A model generated the notes under the pieces. It did not search any database. It saw only the letters and a program-made list of their open reading frames with translations, and was not told the origin of the DNA. A DNA stretch of 64,000 nt from Micromonospora sp. C28SCA-DRY-2 (GTDB lineage Bacteria > Actinomycetota > Actinomycetes > Mycobacteriales > Micromonosporaceae), in the NCBI RefSeq assembly GCF_030519475.1, contig NZ_JAUMKD010000001.1, positions 310,001-374,000 of the forward strand, written 5' to 3'. Of this stretch, positions 37,368-45,558 are shown one piece after another. The stretch's first letter is position 1. Each line of letters starts with the position of its first letter. The translations under genes were made by a program, and so were the position numbers.

Positions 37368-37778
37368 ATGGGTGGTGCCGCTGAGCAGCTCGACGACTAC
37401 ACCTCCGACTGCCGCGCCCGGGTGGCGTTCGAGGTGCTCGCCAACCGCTGGGACAGCGTCGTGGTCTTCACGATCGCCGCGTACGGTCCGATGCGCCCGG
37501 CTGTGCTGCGCACCCGCATCGGCGGGATCAGTCAGAAGGTCCTCAACGACGCGCTGCGCCGGCTGGAGTACAACGGCCTGGTGGAACGCCGGCCGTACCG
37601 GGAAGCGCCACCCCGGGTGGACTACGCGCTGACCGAGGCGGGCGCCGCCCTGCTGGAGCCGATGCGGGTGATGGGCGCCTGGGCCGTCCGGCACGCCGAT
37701 GCGATCCTCGACGCCCAGGAACGGTTCGAGGCACGCCGACGTCCACCCGGGCCCGATCCGCTCGCGCGCGCGACGTGA
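37368..37778 (+). CDS. HxlR-family transcriptional regulator
   Basis: 136-aa winged-helix protein: FEVLANRWDSVVVFTI, MRPAVLRTRIGGISQKVLNDALRRLEYNGLVERR in two parts, and DYALTEAGAALLEPM are the HxlR hallmarks. A single Cys (SDCRAR) near the N-terminus is in the position of the redox Cys of HypR/QorR-type members, so quinone or aldehyde sensing is possible. ATG 37368 is preferred because the earlier start would run into the palindrome. Confidence 0.92.
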   Translation: MGGAAEQLDDYTSDCRARVAFEVLANRWDSVVVFTIAAYGPMRPAVLRTRIGGISQKVLNDALRRLEYNGLVERRPYREAPPRVDYALTEAGAALLEPMRVMGAWAVRHADAILDAQERFEARRRPPGPDPLARAT

Positions 37779-37782
37779 CGCC

Positions 37783-38553
37783 TCAGGGCGCGCGCCGCTC
37801 GACCCGGTTCCACCCGATCCAGCCCCGCTCGGCGATCAGCTCCCGCAGCCGCCCGACGGCGGGGTGGACACCGTCGACGAACGAGTCCAGCAGGCGAACG
37901 AACGCCGCGTCGGGCATGGCCTCGTCCTGCCAGTCCAGCTCTCCACGGGCCGCCGCCTGCTCGAACAGGTCGATCATCGCGTCCGCCGTCTCGCGCAGCA
38001 GTGCGTCGTCCGCGCTGTTCTCGGCGAGCCGGCTGACGAGCCGATAGAGCCGGACGACCTTCGGGTCGGCCAGCTGGGCCACCTTGTCGGCCATGAACGC
38101 CGGGATCGCTTCCGGCCAGCGCGCCGCCACCAGGATCCACGCGTCGCGCTCCGCCTCGATGACGGCTTCCGGCGCTCCGATGGCCCGCAGGCGGTCCAGG
38201 TAGTCGACCACCTCCGCCGGCACCGCCAGGGAATCGCCGCAGCCCAGCAGCGCGATCCGCCGCCGATGCTCCCGCAGCGTGCGGATCCGCGTCCGCAGCT
38301 GCCGGTCGATCTCGCTGATCGCGGCGGCGAACGCCGCCGGGTCGGCGTCGAGCAACTCGCGGACCCAGGCCAGCGGGACGCCGGCCTCGGCCAGGGTCCG
38401 GATCCGGACGAGTCGCACGACCGCGTCCGCGTCGTACGTCCGGTAGCCGGAGGCGTCGCGCTCCGGCTCCGGGAGCAGTCCGATCTGGTGGTAGTGCCGC
38501 ACCGCCCGGATGGTCACCCCGGCGTAGGACGCCAGCCGTCCGATCGTCAGCAT
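37783..38553 (-). CDS. MerR-family transcriptional regulator
   Basis: 256 aa. The N-terminal MerR HTH (MLTIGRLASYAGVTIRAVRHYHQIGLL) with GYRTYDADAV wing is followed by a coiled-coil and a C-terminal ligand-binding domain with many acidic and aromatic residues, like TipA-type drug sensors. It lies 30 bp downstream of the ABC permease on the same strand and is the last gene of an exporter-regulator operon. The perfect palindrome upstream of the ATPase gene is its likely operator. Confidence 0.92.
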   Translation of the reverse strand: MLTIGRLASYAGVTIRAVRHYHQIGLLPEPERDASGYRTYDADAVVRLVRIRTLAEAGVPLAWVRELLDADPAAFAAAISEIDRQLRTRIRTLREHRRRIALLGCGDSLAVPAEVVDYLDRLRAIGAPEAVIEAERDAWILVAARWPEAIPAFMADKVAQLADPKVVRLYRLVSRLAENSADDALLRETADAMIDLFEQAAARGELDWQDEAMPDAAFVRLLDSFVDGVHPAVGRLRELIAERGWIGWNRVERRAP

Positions 38554-38583
38554 GGCCTCAGCCTGCCCCAAGGAGACCCGTCG

Positions 38584-39345
38584 TCAACCGGTCCGGCGGT
38601 GGTAGACGGCCATGGCGGCGCCGTAGGCGACGACGAGGAGGCCGACACACCAGGCGAGCGCGATCCAGATGTCGCCACCGACCTGCTGCTGCGCGAACAG
38701 GTCGCGGATCGTGTTGGCGATGGACGTCACCGGCTGGTTCTCGGCGAAGGCCCGCACCGGGCCGGGCATGCTCTCCGTGGGTACGAAGGCCGAGCTGACG
38801 AACGGAAGGAAGATGAGCGGGTAGGAGAACGCGCTCGCGCCGTCCACCGACTTCGCGGTCAGGCCCGGGATGACGGCCAACCACGTCAGGGCCAGCGTGA
38901 ACAGCATCATGATGCCGGCGACCGCCAACCATTGCGCGACGCCGGCGCCCGAGCGGAAGCCCATGCCGAGGGCGACCAGCACCACCAGCACGAGCGAGAT
39001 CAGGTTGGCGACCAGCGAGGTCAGCACGTGCGCCCACAGCACGGACGAGCGTGCGACCGGCATGGACTGGAACCGCTCGAAGATGCCGCCCTTCATGTCC
39101 AGGAAGAGGCGGAACGCGGTGTAGGAGATGCCCGAGGCGACAGTGATGAGCAGGATGCCGGGCAGCAGGTAGTTCACGTACCGGTCCGAGCCGGTCCGGA
39201 TCGCGCCGCCGAACACGTAGACGAACAGCAGCATGAAGGCGATCGGCATGATCGCGGTCGTGATGATGGTGTCCGGGCTGCGGCTGATGTGGCGCAGGGA
39301 CCGCCCCAGCAGCACCAACGTGTCGCTGACGAAGTGCTTGGTCAT
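38584..39345 (-). CDS. ABC-2 type exporter permease (DrrB-like)
   Basis: 253 aa with six membrane helices. HISRSPDTIITTAIMPIAFMLLFVYVFGG in two parts and the FLPFVSSAFVPTESMPG loop are typical of daunorubicin/tetronasin-resistance permeases. The ATG overlaps the ATPase stop (ATGA). The operon with a drug-sensor-like MerR suggests export of a toxic compound; its identity is unknown. Confidence 0.93.
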   Translation of the reverse strand: MTKHFVSDTLVLLGRSLRHISRSPDTIITTAIMPIAFMLLFVYVFGGAIRTGSDRYVNYLLPGILLITVASGISYTAFRLFLDMKGGIFERFQSMPVARSSVLWAHVLTSLVANLISLVLVVLVALGMGFRSGAGVAQWLAVAGIMMLFTLALTWLAVIPGLTAKSVDGASAFSYPLIFLPFVSSAFVPTESMPGPVRAFAENQPVTSIANTIRDLFAQQQVGGDIWIALAWCVGLLVVAYGAAMAVYHRRTG

Positions 39346-40187
39346 CGAGTGCCTCGGTTCTTCGTGCCGGCGGGGCTGGCGGCGCCCGCCGTGCTGTCGG
39401 TGCCGTCGTCACCGACGATGGCGAGGAAGACGTCCTCGAGCGTGGGCTGCTTCTCGACGTACTCGACCTTGGCGGGTGGGAGCAGCCGCTTGAGCTCGGG
39501 GAGGGTGCCGTTGGCGATGATCCGCCCCTGGTGCAGGATCGCTATCCGGTCGGCGAGCTGTTCGGCCTCGTCGAGGTACTGGGTGGTGAGCAGCACCGTG
39601 GTGCCCTGCCGGGCCAGTTCCCGGACGGCCTGCCACACCTCCAGGCGCGCCTGTGGATCGAGCCCCGTCGTCGGCTCGTCGAGGAAGATCACCGGTGGGT
39701 CTCCGATGAGGCTCATCGCGATGTCGAGGCGGCGGCGCATGCCGCCCGAGTAGGTCGACACCCTCCGGGTGCCCGCGTCGGTCAGTGCGAAGCGGGCCAG
39801 CAGCTCGTCCGCGATCCCACCCGGATCCCGCAGATGCCGCAACCGGGCGACCAGCACCAGGTTCTCCCGGCCGCTGAGGATCTCGTCGACGGCGGCGAAC
39901 TGCCCGGTCAGGCTGATCGACTCCCGCACCCTCGCCGCCTGCGTGGCGACGTCGAAGCCGTTGACCGTGGCCGTTCCCGCGTCCGGCTTGAGCAGCGTGG
40001 ACAGGATCCGCACGACAGTGGTCTTGCCCGCCCCGTTGGAGCCGAGCAGGGCGAAGATGCTGCCCCGCGCCACCTCGACGTCCACGCCACGCAGCACGTG
40101 CAGCTCTTTGTACGCCTTCGCCAAGCCGCGCACCTGGATCACCGGACCCCGGACCCGCTCGGCTGTCATCTGGGGATCTGTGGACAT
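39342..40187 (-). CDS. ABC exporter ATP-binding protein (DrrA-like)
   Basis: 281 aa from ATG 40187. Walker A GSNGAGKTT, Q-loop LTGQFAAVD, signature YSGGMRRRLD, Walker B VIFLDEPTTGLDP and switch His replaced in TTQYLDEAE are all typical of DrrA-type ATPases, which naturally have Gln at the switch. The C-terminal TLEDVFLAIVG motif is also DrrA-like. It is first in the operon ATPase-permease-MerR, preceded by a MerR-type palindrome. Confidence 0.94.
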   Translation of the reverse strand: MSTDPQMTAERVRGPVIQVRGLAKAYKELHVLRGVDVEVARGSIFALLGSNGAGKTTVVRILSTLLKPDAGTATVNGFDVATQAARVRESISLTGQFAAVDEILSGRENLVLVARLRHLRDPGGIADELLARFALTDAGTRRVSTYSGGMRRRLDIAMSLIGDPPVIFLDEPTTGLDPQARLEVWQAVRELARQGTTVLLTTQYLDEAEQLADRIAILHQGRIIANGTLPELKRLLPPAKVEYVEKQPTLEDVFLAIVGDDGTDSTAGAASPAGTKNRGTR

Positions 40188-40204
40188 GGCGCCAGCATGC
40201 GGGG

Positions 40205-40219
40205 TTGACGCTGCGTCAA
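40205..40219. promoter_or_regulatory. MerR-type operator
   Basis: TTGACGC-T-GCGTCAA, a perfect 15-bp dyad 18 bp before the ATPase start. On the minus strand it reads as part of CTTGACCTTGACG, a typical extended -35 of MerR-controlled promoters. Confidence 0.75.
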
Positions 40220-40305
40220 GGTCAAGCCCGGTTGCGAGGCAGCCCGTCCGGTCCGCTTGCGTCGGCCGGTTGCGGACCAGCGGGTCCCGCACGGGGAGTT
40301 GCAGA

Positions 40306-40440
40306 TCAGGTCGCGGGGCTGTCCCGGATCGCGAGGGCGGCCTGGCCGAGCGCGGCGTGGGTCAGCGTCTGCGGATAGTTGCCGAGACCGGCGGCGAGCG
40401 GCCCGATGCCGCCGCCCATCGGGTCGAGACCCCCGCGCCG
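40306..40440 (-). pseudogene. 3' fragment of a GH15 glycosidase gene
   Basis: The minus frame ends GNYPQTLTHAALGQAALAIRDS, nearly identical to the C-terminus of the complete GH15 protein at 42429. At DNA level 40318-40386 matches 42447-42515 at 66 of 69 positions. Similarity fades upstream (LDPMGGGIGPLAAG is still family-like), and no start or catalytic region remains. The fragment lies in direct orientation relative to the intact gene, on the other side of three intervening genes. Confidence 0.8.
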
Positions 40441-40547
40441 CGCGCAGGCCCGGAGGTGGCCTGGACAGAGGAAAGCGGCCGGCCTCAGCCCGCTGACGCC
40501 CACGCCGGCGGCAATCCGTCAGCGCTGTCCGACGCGGTCCGACAACC

Positions 40548-40565
40548 CATCAAACGTATTTGATG
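40548..40565. promoter_or_regulatory. ArsR-type operator
   Basis: CATCAAA-CGTA-TTTGATG, a perfect 7+7 dyad ending 12 bp before the ATG of the ArsR-phosphatase fusion. The composition and arrangement fit ArsR/SmtB operators, so repression of its own operon is likely. Confidence 0.8.
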
Positions 40566-40577
40566 TAAAGTCGGTCC

Positions 40578-41363
40578 ATGGCGCCATCGAGCCCCGACGC
40601 CCCGGCGTTCCTGTATCTGGCCGCCCATCCCCTGCGCTGGCGGCTGTTGACCGCGCTCGCGGCGGGCGACCACCGCGTCCGGGAGCTCGTGAGCCTGGTG
40701 GACGAGCCACAGAATCTGGTTTCCTACCACCTTCGACTGCTGCGTGACAGCGGGCTGGTCACCGCCTCGCGCAGCAGCTTCGACGGCCGTGACAGCTACT
40801 ACCACCTCGACCTGGACCGGTGCGCGCGGGCACTGGCCGACATCGGAGCGGCCCTGCACCCCGCACTGCACCGGGAAACAGCGCCCCCTCCCGTGGACCC
40901 GCGGCGCTCACCGCGTCTCGACGTGCTGTTCGTGTGCACCGGCAACAGCGCGCGGTCGCCCATCGCCGAGGCCCTGCTGGGCCATCGCGCCGGCCGCCAG
41001 GTCAGGGTGCTCAGTGCCGGCACCCGGCCCAAGCCACGTCTTCACCCCTACGCCGTACGGGCGTTGCGCGACAGCTTCGGCATCGACGTCACCGGACAGC
41101 AGCCCCGCCACCTCGACACGGTGACCGGCCGCCGGTATGACTACGTGATCACCTTGTGCGACAGGGCCCGCGAGGTCTGCCCCGACTTCGCGGGCGAGCC
41201 TCGGCGGATGCACTGGAGCCTCGCTGATCCCACCACCACCGGCGACACCGGCGAACCCGACTACTCCGCCTTCCAGCGCGCCGCGACGGACATCGACACC
41301 CGCATCAGCCACCTGTTGCCCCTGCTCGCCGCCACCCGACCCGCGAAGGAGACCGCGCCATGA
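40578..41363 (+). CDS. ArsR-type repressor fused to low-molecular-weight phosphatase/arsenate reductase
   Basis: 261 aa. Residues about 1-95 are a winged-helix ArsR domain (RWRLLTALAAGDHRVRELV, NLVSYHLRLLRDSGLV). Residues about 113-250 are an LMW-phosphatase domain with P-loop FVCTGNSARSPIAEALL and a downstream general-acid region (LADPTTTGD). Such fusions are likely arsenate reductases with their own regulator, or phosphatases of unknown target. The metalloid-sensing Cys pair of classical ArsR is not present in the HTH part. Its operator palindrome is directly upstream, and a glyoxalase-like gene overlaps it. Confidence 0.9.
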   Translation: MAPSSPDAPAFLYLAAHPLRWRLLTALAAGDHRVRELVSLVDEPQNLVSYHLRLLRDSGLVTASRSSFDGRDSYYHLDLDRCARALADIGAALHPALHRETAPPPVDPRRSPRLDVLFVCTGNSARSPIAEALLGHRAGRQVRVLSAGTRPKPRLHPYAVRALRDSFGIDVTGQQPRHLDTVTGRRYDYVITLCDRAREVCPDFAGEPRRMHWSLADPTTTGDTGEPDYSAFQRAATDIDTRISHLLPLLAATRPAKETAP

Positions 41364-41767
41364 CGGCACCCAGCCAGTACGCGAGCGTGCGTTACCTCGT
41401 CGACGACGTCCAGGCCGCCGTCGACTTCTACACGACCCATCTCGGGTTCACCGTCCACACCAGTGCCGCCCCCGCGTTCGCCGACGTGGTGCGCGGCCCG
41501 CTACGGCTGCTGCTGTCCGGACCGACCAGTTCCGGCGCCCGCGCCACCCCCGCCGACGCCGCCACCGCCGGGCGCAACCGTGTCCACCTCGTCGTCGACG
41601 ACCTGGATGCCGAGGTCGACCGCCTGCGCGGCGGCGGACTGACCTTCCGCAGCGAGGTGGTCACCGGCCCGGGCGGACGCCAGATCCTGCTCGCCGACCC
41701 CGCCGGCAATCTCATCGAACTGTTCCAGCCCGCCGACAGCACGCCCACCGCACCAGTCACGCCCTGA
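41360..41767 (+). CDS. VOC (glyoxalase/bleomycin resistance) family protein
   Basis: 135 aa with two beta-alpha-beta-beta-beta modules: YLVDDVQAAVDFYTTHLGF at the N-terminus and VHLVVDDLDAEVDRL plus LLADPAGNLIELFQP at the C-terminus. His and Glu positions fit a metal site. The ATG overlaps the upstream stop (ATGA). Context with an ArsR-phosphatase fusion suggests a metalloid or toxin response, but the vicinal Cys of ArsI C-As lyase are absent, so I do not call it ArsI. Confidence 0.9.
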   Translation: MTAPSQYASVRYLVDDVQAAVDFYTTHLGFTVHTSAAPAFADVVRGPLRLLLSGPTSSGARATPADAATAGRNRVHLVVDDLDAEVDRLRGGGLTFRSEVVTGPGGRQILLADPAGNLIELFQPADSTPTAPVTP

Positions 41768-41860
41768 CCAGCAGCCGGCCGGCGACTCCTCACCGATGTC
41801 CGACGCCGCTGGTACGTTCGCCCGCGCTGACCGGTTGCTGGACCAGCCTAGGGGGCACTT

Positions 41861-42379
41861 GTGGTTGACGTGGCGTTGCGGCCGATCGACGACTCCGATC
41901 TCGACGCGTTGTTCGAACAGATGCGGGATCCCGAGTCGGTCCGGATGGCCGCCTTCACCGCCGAGGATCCCGACGACCGCACCGCGTTCGACGCCCACAT
42001 GGCGAAGGTCAGGGCGTCATCCACGGCCGTCAATCGCGCCGTCACCGCCGATGGACGGCTGGTCGGCAGCATCGCCGCCTTCGTCATCGACGGAGTCACC
42101 GAGGTCACCTACTGGATCGACCGGGCCTACTGGGGGCAGGGCATCGCCAGCCGAGCGCTCGCCCTGCTGATCGAGTCGGTTCCCGTCCGGCCCCTGTTCG
42201 CCCGCGCCGCCAGTGACAACGCGGGATCACTGAAGGTGCTGCGGAAAGCAGGCTTCGCCATCACCGGCACGGAGACCTCGTACGCCAACGCGCGGAAGAC
42301 GGAAATCGAAGAAACGATCCTGCGCCTCGACGAGCCCGCGCAGACCGCGCCATCCGACCCGGATCCGGATGGACCGTGA
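41861..42379 (+). CDS. GNAT-family N-acetyltransferase
   Basis: 172 aa, RimJ/RimL-like. The acetyl-CoA loop is YWGQGIASRALALLIE, followed by ARAASDNAGSLKVLRKAGF, the usual GNAT C-terminal half. The acceptor is unknown. GTG start with AGGGGG upstream. It is 93 bp after the VOC gene. Together these three genes are the segment lying between the GH15 fragment and the intact GH15 gene. Confidence 0.9.
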   Translation: MVDVALRPIDDSDLDALFEQMRDPESVRMAAFTAEDPDDRTAFDAHMAKVRASSTAVNRAVTADGRLVGSIAAFVIDGVTEVTYWIDRAYWGQGIASRALALLIESVPVRPLFARAASDNAGSLKVLRKAGFAITGTETSYANARKTEIEETILRLDEPAQTAPSDPDPDGP

Positions 42380-42428
42380 CGAGCTGTCACCCGACGAGCC
42401 GGCGGCACGGCCCGGCCCCGTCCGTGGG

Positions 42429-44231
42429 CTACCGATCGACCTGAGGGCTGTCGCGGATGGCGAGGGCGGCCTGGACGAGCGCGGCGTGGGTCAGCGTCTG
42501 CGGATAGTTGCCGAGGTGGGCTCCGGTCGCGGGATCCATCTCCTCGGCGTACAGGCCGAGCGGGCTGGCGTGGTCGAGCAACGCCTGGAACAGCTCGATC
42601 GCCTCGACGCGTCGTCCGGTGCTGGCGAGGGCCTGGACGAGCCAGAACGAGCAGGGCAGGAACGCCCCTTCGGTGCCGGGCAGGCCGTCGCGCCCGGGCG
42701 GGTATCGGTAGAGCAGCGGGCCGCCGGCGGACAGCCGCTCGCGGATGGCGTCGATGGTGCCCTGCACCCGGGCGGACTCGGTACTGTCCATGCCCAGCAG
42801 GGGCAGGACGAGCAGGGCGGCGTCCAGGTCGGTGGAGCCGTAGCTGCGGACGTAGCTGGCCTGCGCCGGGTCGAAGCCGCGGGCGCGGACCTCGGCGGCG
42901 ATGGCATCTCGGGCGCTCTGCCAGCGCCGGCGTTGCCGCGCGGACAGCCGGTGCGTGTCGGCGATGCGCAGCGCCCGGTCGAGGGCGAGCCAGCCCATGA
43001 GCTTGGAATGCACGTGCTGGCCGGGCTCGCGGACCTCCCAGACGCCGGCGTCGGGCTCCCGCCAGCGGCGGGCGACAACGTCGGCGAAGCCGCGCACCGC
43101 CCGCCACGTCTCGGAGTAGAGGCGGTGGCCGGCCTGGACGAACACCCAGGCGGCGTCGACCACCCAGCCGTAGCCGTCGAGCTGGTGCTGGTCGGCGGCG
43201 CCGTTGCCGACCCGTACCGGCACGCTGTCGTGGTAGCCGGGCCATCCCGGCAGCTCCCGTTCCGGTGGCACGTGGCGGCCGTTCAGGGTGAACAGCGCCG
43301 GCAGCCGTGGCCGTTCCAGCCGGCTGGCGTGCAGCAGCCACGCCAGGAAACCCTGGGCCTGGTCGAGTTTGCCGACGCCGAGGAACGCGTTGACGCCGAT
43401 ACTGGCGTCCCTGGGCCAGACATAACGGTAGTCCCAGTTCCGCGCCCCGCCGGGATCCTCGGGCAAGGATGTCGTCGGTGCGGCCACCGGGGCCTGCGAG
43501 GGGGAATAGGTCAACAAGCGCAGGGTCAGCAGACTGCGGACGACGTGCTCCCGGAATGGGAGCGACTCCTGGATACCGGCCGTCCAGGCTCGCCAGCGGG
43601 CCTCGTCCTCGCCGACGAGGTCCCACGCCGCCGCCGGCTCGACGTGGATCAGCGGTTCGCGGTAGGCCACGGCGAGGACCAGGGTGAGCGGGCGGCCCGG
43701 GAGGACCGTGACCGGGGTGGGCCGGCCCGGTTCGACCGCCAGCTCGGGTGTGCCGGTCAGGGACACGGCCAGCGCGCCCCACTCGCACACCAGGATTCCG
43801 CCGCGATGGCGGGCTCGGGGCCGGCGGTGCGGCGCGCCGAGGCGGGGGTCGAACTCGACGGCGGCGTCGACCGCTCCCCCCTCGGCCGACAGGCGCCGCA
43901 CCAGCAGGGTCGTCGGCAGCAGACGTCCGGACACCTCGGCCACCATGGCCTCGGTGAGGGTGAGCCGACAGCCGTCCACCGCCCAGGTGGTCTCCAGCGT
44001 GGCGGTGTGCCGCCGGTACCGCCGCCCGACGACCGTGGCGGCCGCGGCCGGGCCGACCCGGAACGTTCCCGCCGGCGGGCCACCGACGAGTCGGCCGAAG
44101 AGGGGTTCTCCGTCGAAGCGGGGTACGCAGAGCCAGTCGATGGCGCCGTCACTGGCGACGAGGGCGGCGGTGCGGGTGTCGCCCAGCAGCCCGTAGTCGC
44201 TGATCGGGGCCGGCGGCCGGGGTGCGGTCAC
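42429..44231 (-). CDS. Glycoside hydrolase family 15 protein (glucoamylase/trehalase-like)
   Basis: 600 aa, no signal peptide. The N-terminal beta-sandwich begins ISDYGLLGDTRTAALVASDG, then an (alpha/alpha)6 barrel with NWDYRYVWPRDAS, a signature of the bacterial GH15 group that includes trehalases, and DGYGWVVDAAW. The C-terminal part contains GTEGAFLPCSFWLVQALA and ends near GNYPQTLTHAAL. Intracellular location fits trehalose or maltooligosaccharide turnover. A truncated copy of its last 69 nt lies at 40318. Confidence 0.93.
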   Translation of the reverse strand: MTAPRPPAPISDYGLLGDTRTAALVASDGAIDWLCVPRFDGEPLFGRLVGGPPAGTFRVGPAAAATVVGRRYRRHTATLETTWAVDGCRLTLTEAMVAEVSGRLLPTTLLVRRLSAEGGAVDAAVEFDPRLGAPHRRPRARHRGGILVCEWGALAVSLTGTPELAVEPGRPTPVTVLPGRPLTLVLAVAYREPLIHVEPAAAWDLVGEDEARWRAWTAGIQESLPFREHVVRSLLTLRLLTYSPSQAPVAAPTTSLPEDPGGARNWDYRYVWPRDASIGVNAFLGVGKLDQAQGFLAWLLHASRLERPRLPALFTLNGRHVPPERELPGWPGYHDSVPVRVGNGAADQHQLDGYGWVVDAAWVFVQAGHRLYSETWRAVRGFADVVARRWREPDAGVWEVREPGQHVHSKLMGWLALDRALRIADTHRLSARQRRRWQSARDAIAAEVRARGFDPAQASYVRSYGSTDLDAALLVLPLLGMDSTESARVQGTIDAIRERLSAGGPLLYRYPPGRDGLPGTEGAFLPCSFWLVQALASTGRRVEAIELFQALLDHASPLGLYAEEMDPATGAHLGNYPQTLTHAALVQAALAIRDSPQVDR

Positions 44232-44325
44232 GGTCGGCTCACCGGCCGCTCGGGTCCCCCACCGGTGGCGCGCACGGGCCGCCGACGATCACCGCCGCGG
44301 GTACCGACCCGCGGGCCGACGCGGA

Positions 44326-44802
44326 TCAGTGGGCCCGCAGGAGCAGCCCGAGGACGACCCCGTAGATGACGTGGACGACGACCGCCACCGCGGGAGTCTG
44401 GACGCCGTAGTTGAGGGCGAACAGGCCGGGCGGCTCCAGCACGGCCGTGCTGGAGGGTCCGGCCCGCAGCGAGGCCATCCGCGGATGGGCGCCCGGGAGC
44501 AGCGGCAGGAGCACGGTCAGCGCGATCGCGACATGCAGCCCACCGAACAGCGCACCGATCCACCAGGTGGCGCTGTGCAGCACGGCGAACGCGGCCGCGT
44601 ACCCGAGGGCGAAGCCCTGACCGGCGACGAGGTGGATGAAGAAGCCGACCACCCGGGCCCGGTCGGGATCCCCGGTGACCAGGGTTCCGAGCACCAGAGG
44701 AAGGTCGAGGCGAGTGAGCCCGGCCAGTTGCGCCGCGATCATCGTCGCGGTGAGTGCGGCCGTCGCGACCAACCCGAACACTGCCCATCCGGCCCAGTCC
44801 AT
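44326..44802 (-). CDS. Small polytopic membrane protein, unknown function
   Basis: 158 aa with four predicted transmembrane helices (about 5-28, 48-75, 77-98 and 132-155). A His-containing segment HPRMASLRAGPSSTAVLEPPG in two parts lies in the longest loop. ATG 44802 is the start that begins a membrane helix; upstream in-frame sequence is basic and unlikely to be coding. It lies upstream of GH15 on the same strand (94 bp). No family recognised. Confidence 0.75.
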   Translation of the reverse strand: MDWAGWAVFGLVATAALTATMIAAQLAGLTRLDLPLVLGTLVTGDPDRARVVGFFIHLVAGQGFALGYAAAFAVLHSATWWIGALFGGLHVAIALTVLLPLLPGAHPRMASLRAGPSSTAVLEPPGLFALNYGVQTPAVAVVVHVIYGVVLGLLLRAH

Positions 44803-45186
44803 CTCAGCGGGGGCCGGCGAGGTGTGCCCGGGCGGTCGGCGCGGAGCGCACTTTCCGCGGGGAACCGCGGAAGCCGACAACGCCCGTCCCGCCGAGCAGT
44901 GGCCGCCCGGCGTCCCGTACGCGGCCCCGCGCACCTGTCTCGGACATCGTCGCCTTCCGGCTGGACACACGAGGTCGTGTACGGCCCTGGACCGGGGCGC
45001 GCCTCGCGACAGTGTCGCGGGCGGTCGCCCGGGCCTCCACCCTAGGCCCACAAGACCTCGCACAGCGTCGGTTTGCCGAACAAACCAGCGCAATCCAGCC
45101 GAACGGTGCGGGCGGGACGGCGCCGTCGAAGCGGGCCGACCGCTCGGGCCGACGAGGGGTCACGCGATGTCACCGGGGCCGCGAAA
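44803..45186. other. Intergenic stretch with two small palindromes
   Basis: No gene with consistent codon bias is seen. It contains TTCCGCGG-GGAA-CCGCGGAA (44853-44872) and CGCGACA-G-TGTCGCG (45005-45019), either of which could be an operator for the membrane-protein gene, plus ACCCTA at about 45040 (TAGGGT on the minus strand), a possible -10 element. Confidence 0.5.
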
Positions 45187-45224
45187 GCAGCGGGCCCGCC
45201 ACCTGTCGGTGACGGGCCCGCTGC
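45187..45224 (-). terminator. Terminator of the tRNA Gly-Cys-Val cluster
   Basis: 12-bp perfect stem GCAGCGGGCCCG with its complement and a 14-nt loop, starting 8 bp past the tRNA-Val 3' end on the minus strand and followed by TTTC. Confidence 0.8.
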
Positions 45225-45231
45225 GTACTTC

Positions 45232-45306
45232 TGGTGGGCGATACTGGGTTTGAACCAGTGACCTCTTCCGTGTCAAGGAAGCGCGCTCCCACTGCGCCAA
45301 TCGCCC
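45232..45306 (-). tRNA. tRNA-Val (GAC), second copy
   Basis: Identical in sequence to the gene at 33957, including the encoded CCA. It is the last gene of the Gly-Cys-Val cluster. Confidence 0.97.
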
Positions 45307-45318
45307 GCGTCTGTGTCG

Positions 45319-45389
45319 AGGTGGGGACGGGATTTGAACCCGCGTACACGGCTTTGCAGGCCGTTGCCTCGCCTCTCGGCCACCCCACC
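45319..45389 (-). tRNA. tRNA-Cys (GCA)
   Basis: 71-nt minus-strand tRNA with acceptor GGTGGGG/CCCCACC, anticodon GCA within GGCCTGCAAAGCC, and T-arm CGGGTTCAAATCCCG; no CCA encoded. The middle gene of the cluster; the other cluster lacks it. Confidence 0.97.
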
Positions 45390-45423
45390 GAGGTTGCCCC
45401 CGTCATGCGTGGCGGCAGCTCCG

Positions 45424-45496
45424 AGCGGACGACGGGATTCGAACCCGCGACCCTCACCTTGGCAAGGTGATGCGCTACCAGCTGCGCTACGTCCGC
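45424..45496 (-). tRNA. tRNA-Gly (GCC), second copy
   Basis: Identical to the gene at 34069. First gene of the cluster, 33 nt downstream of a predicted promoter. Confidence 0.97.
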
Positions 45497-45528
45497 GTGC
45501 CCCCGGCATTCCCCGGTGACGGATGAGA

Positions 45529-45558
45529 ACTTTAGCCGAGCCGACGAAGGGTTGCCAA
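45529..45558 (-). promoter_or_regulatory. Sigma-70-type promoter of the tRNA cluster
   Basis: On the minus strand TTGGCA (45558-45553), an 18-bp spacer and TAAAGT (45534-45529) stand 33 bp before tRNA-Gly. Good match to housekeeping promoters. Confidence 0.75.

Noticed and set aside
41360..41767. ArsI C-As lyase call for the VOC protein next to the ArsR fusion
   Set aside because: The vicinal Cys residues that bind arsenic in ArsI are missing; the protein has no Cys in the expected loop.
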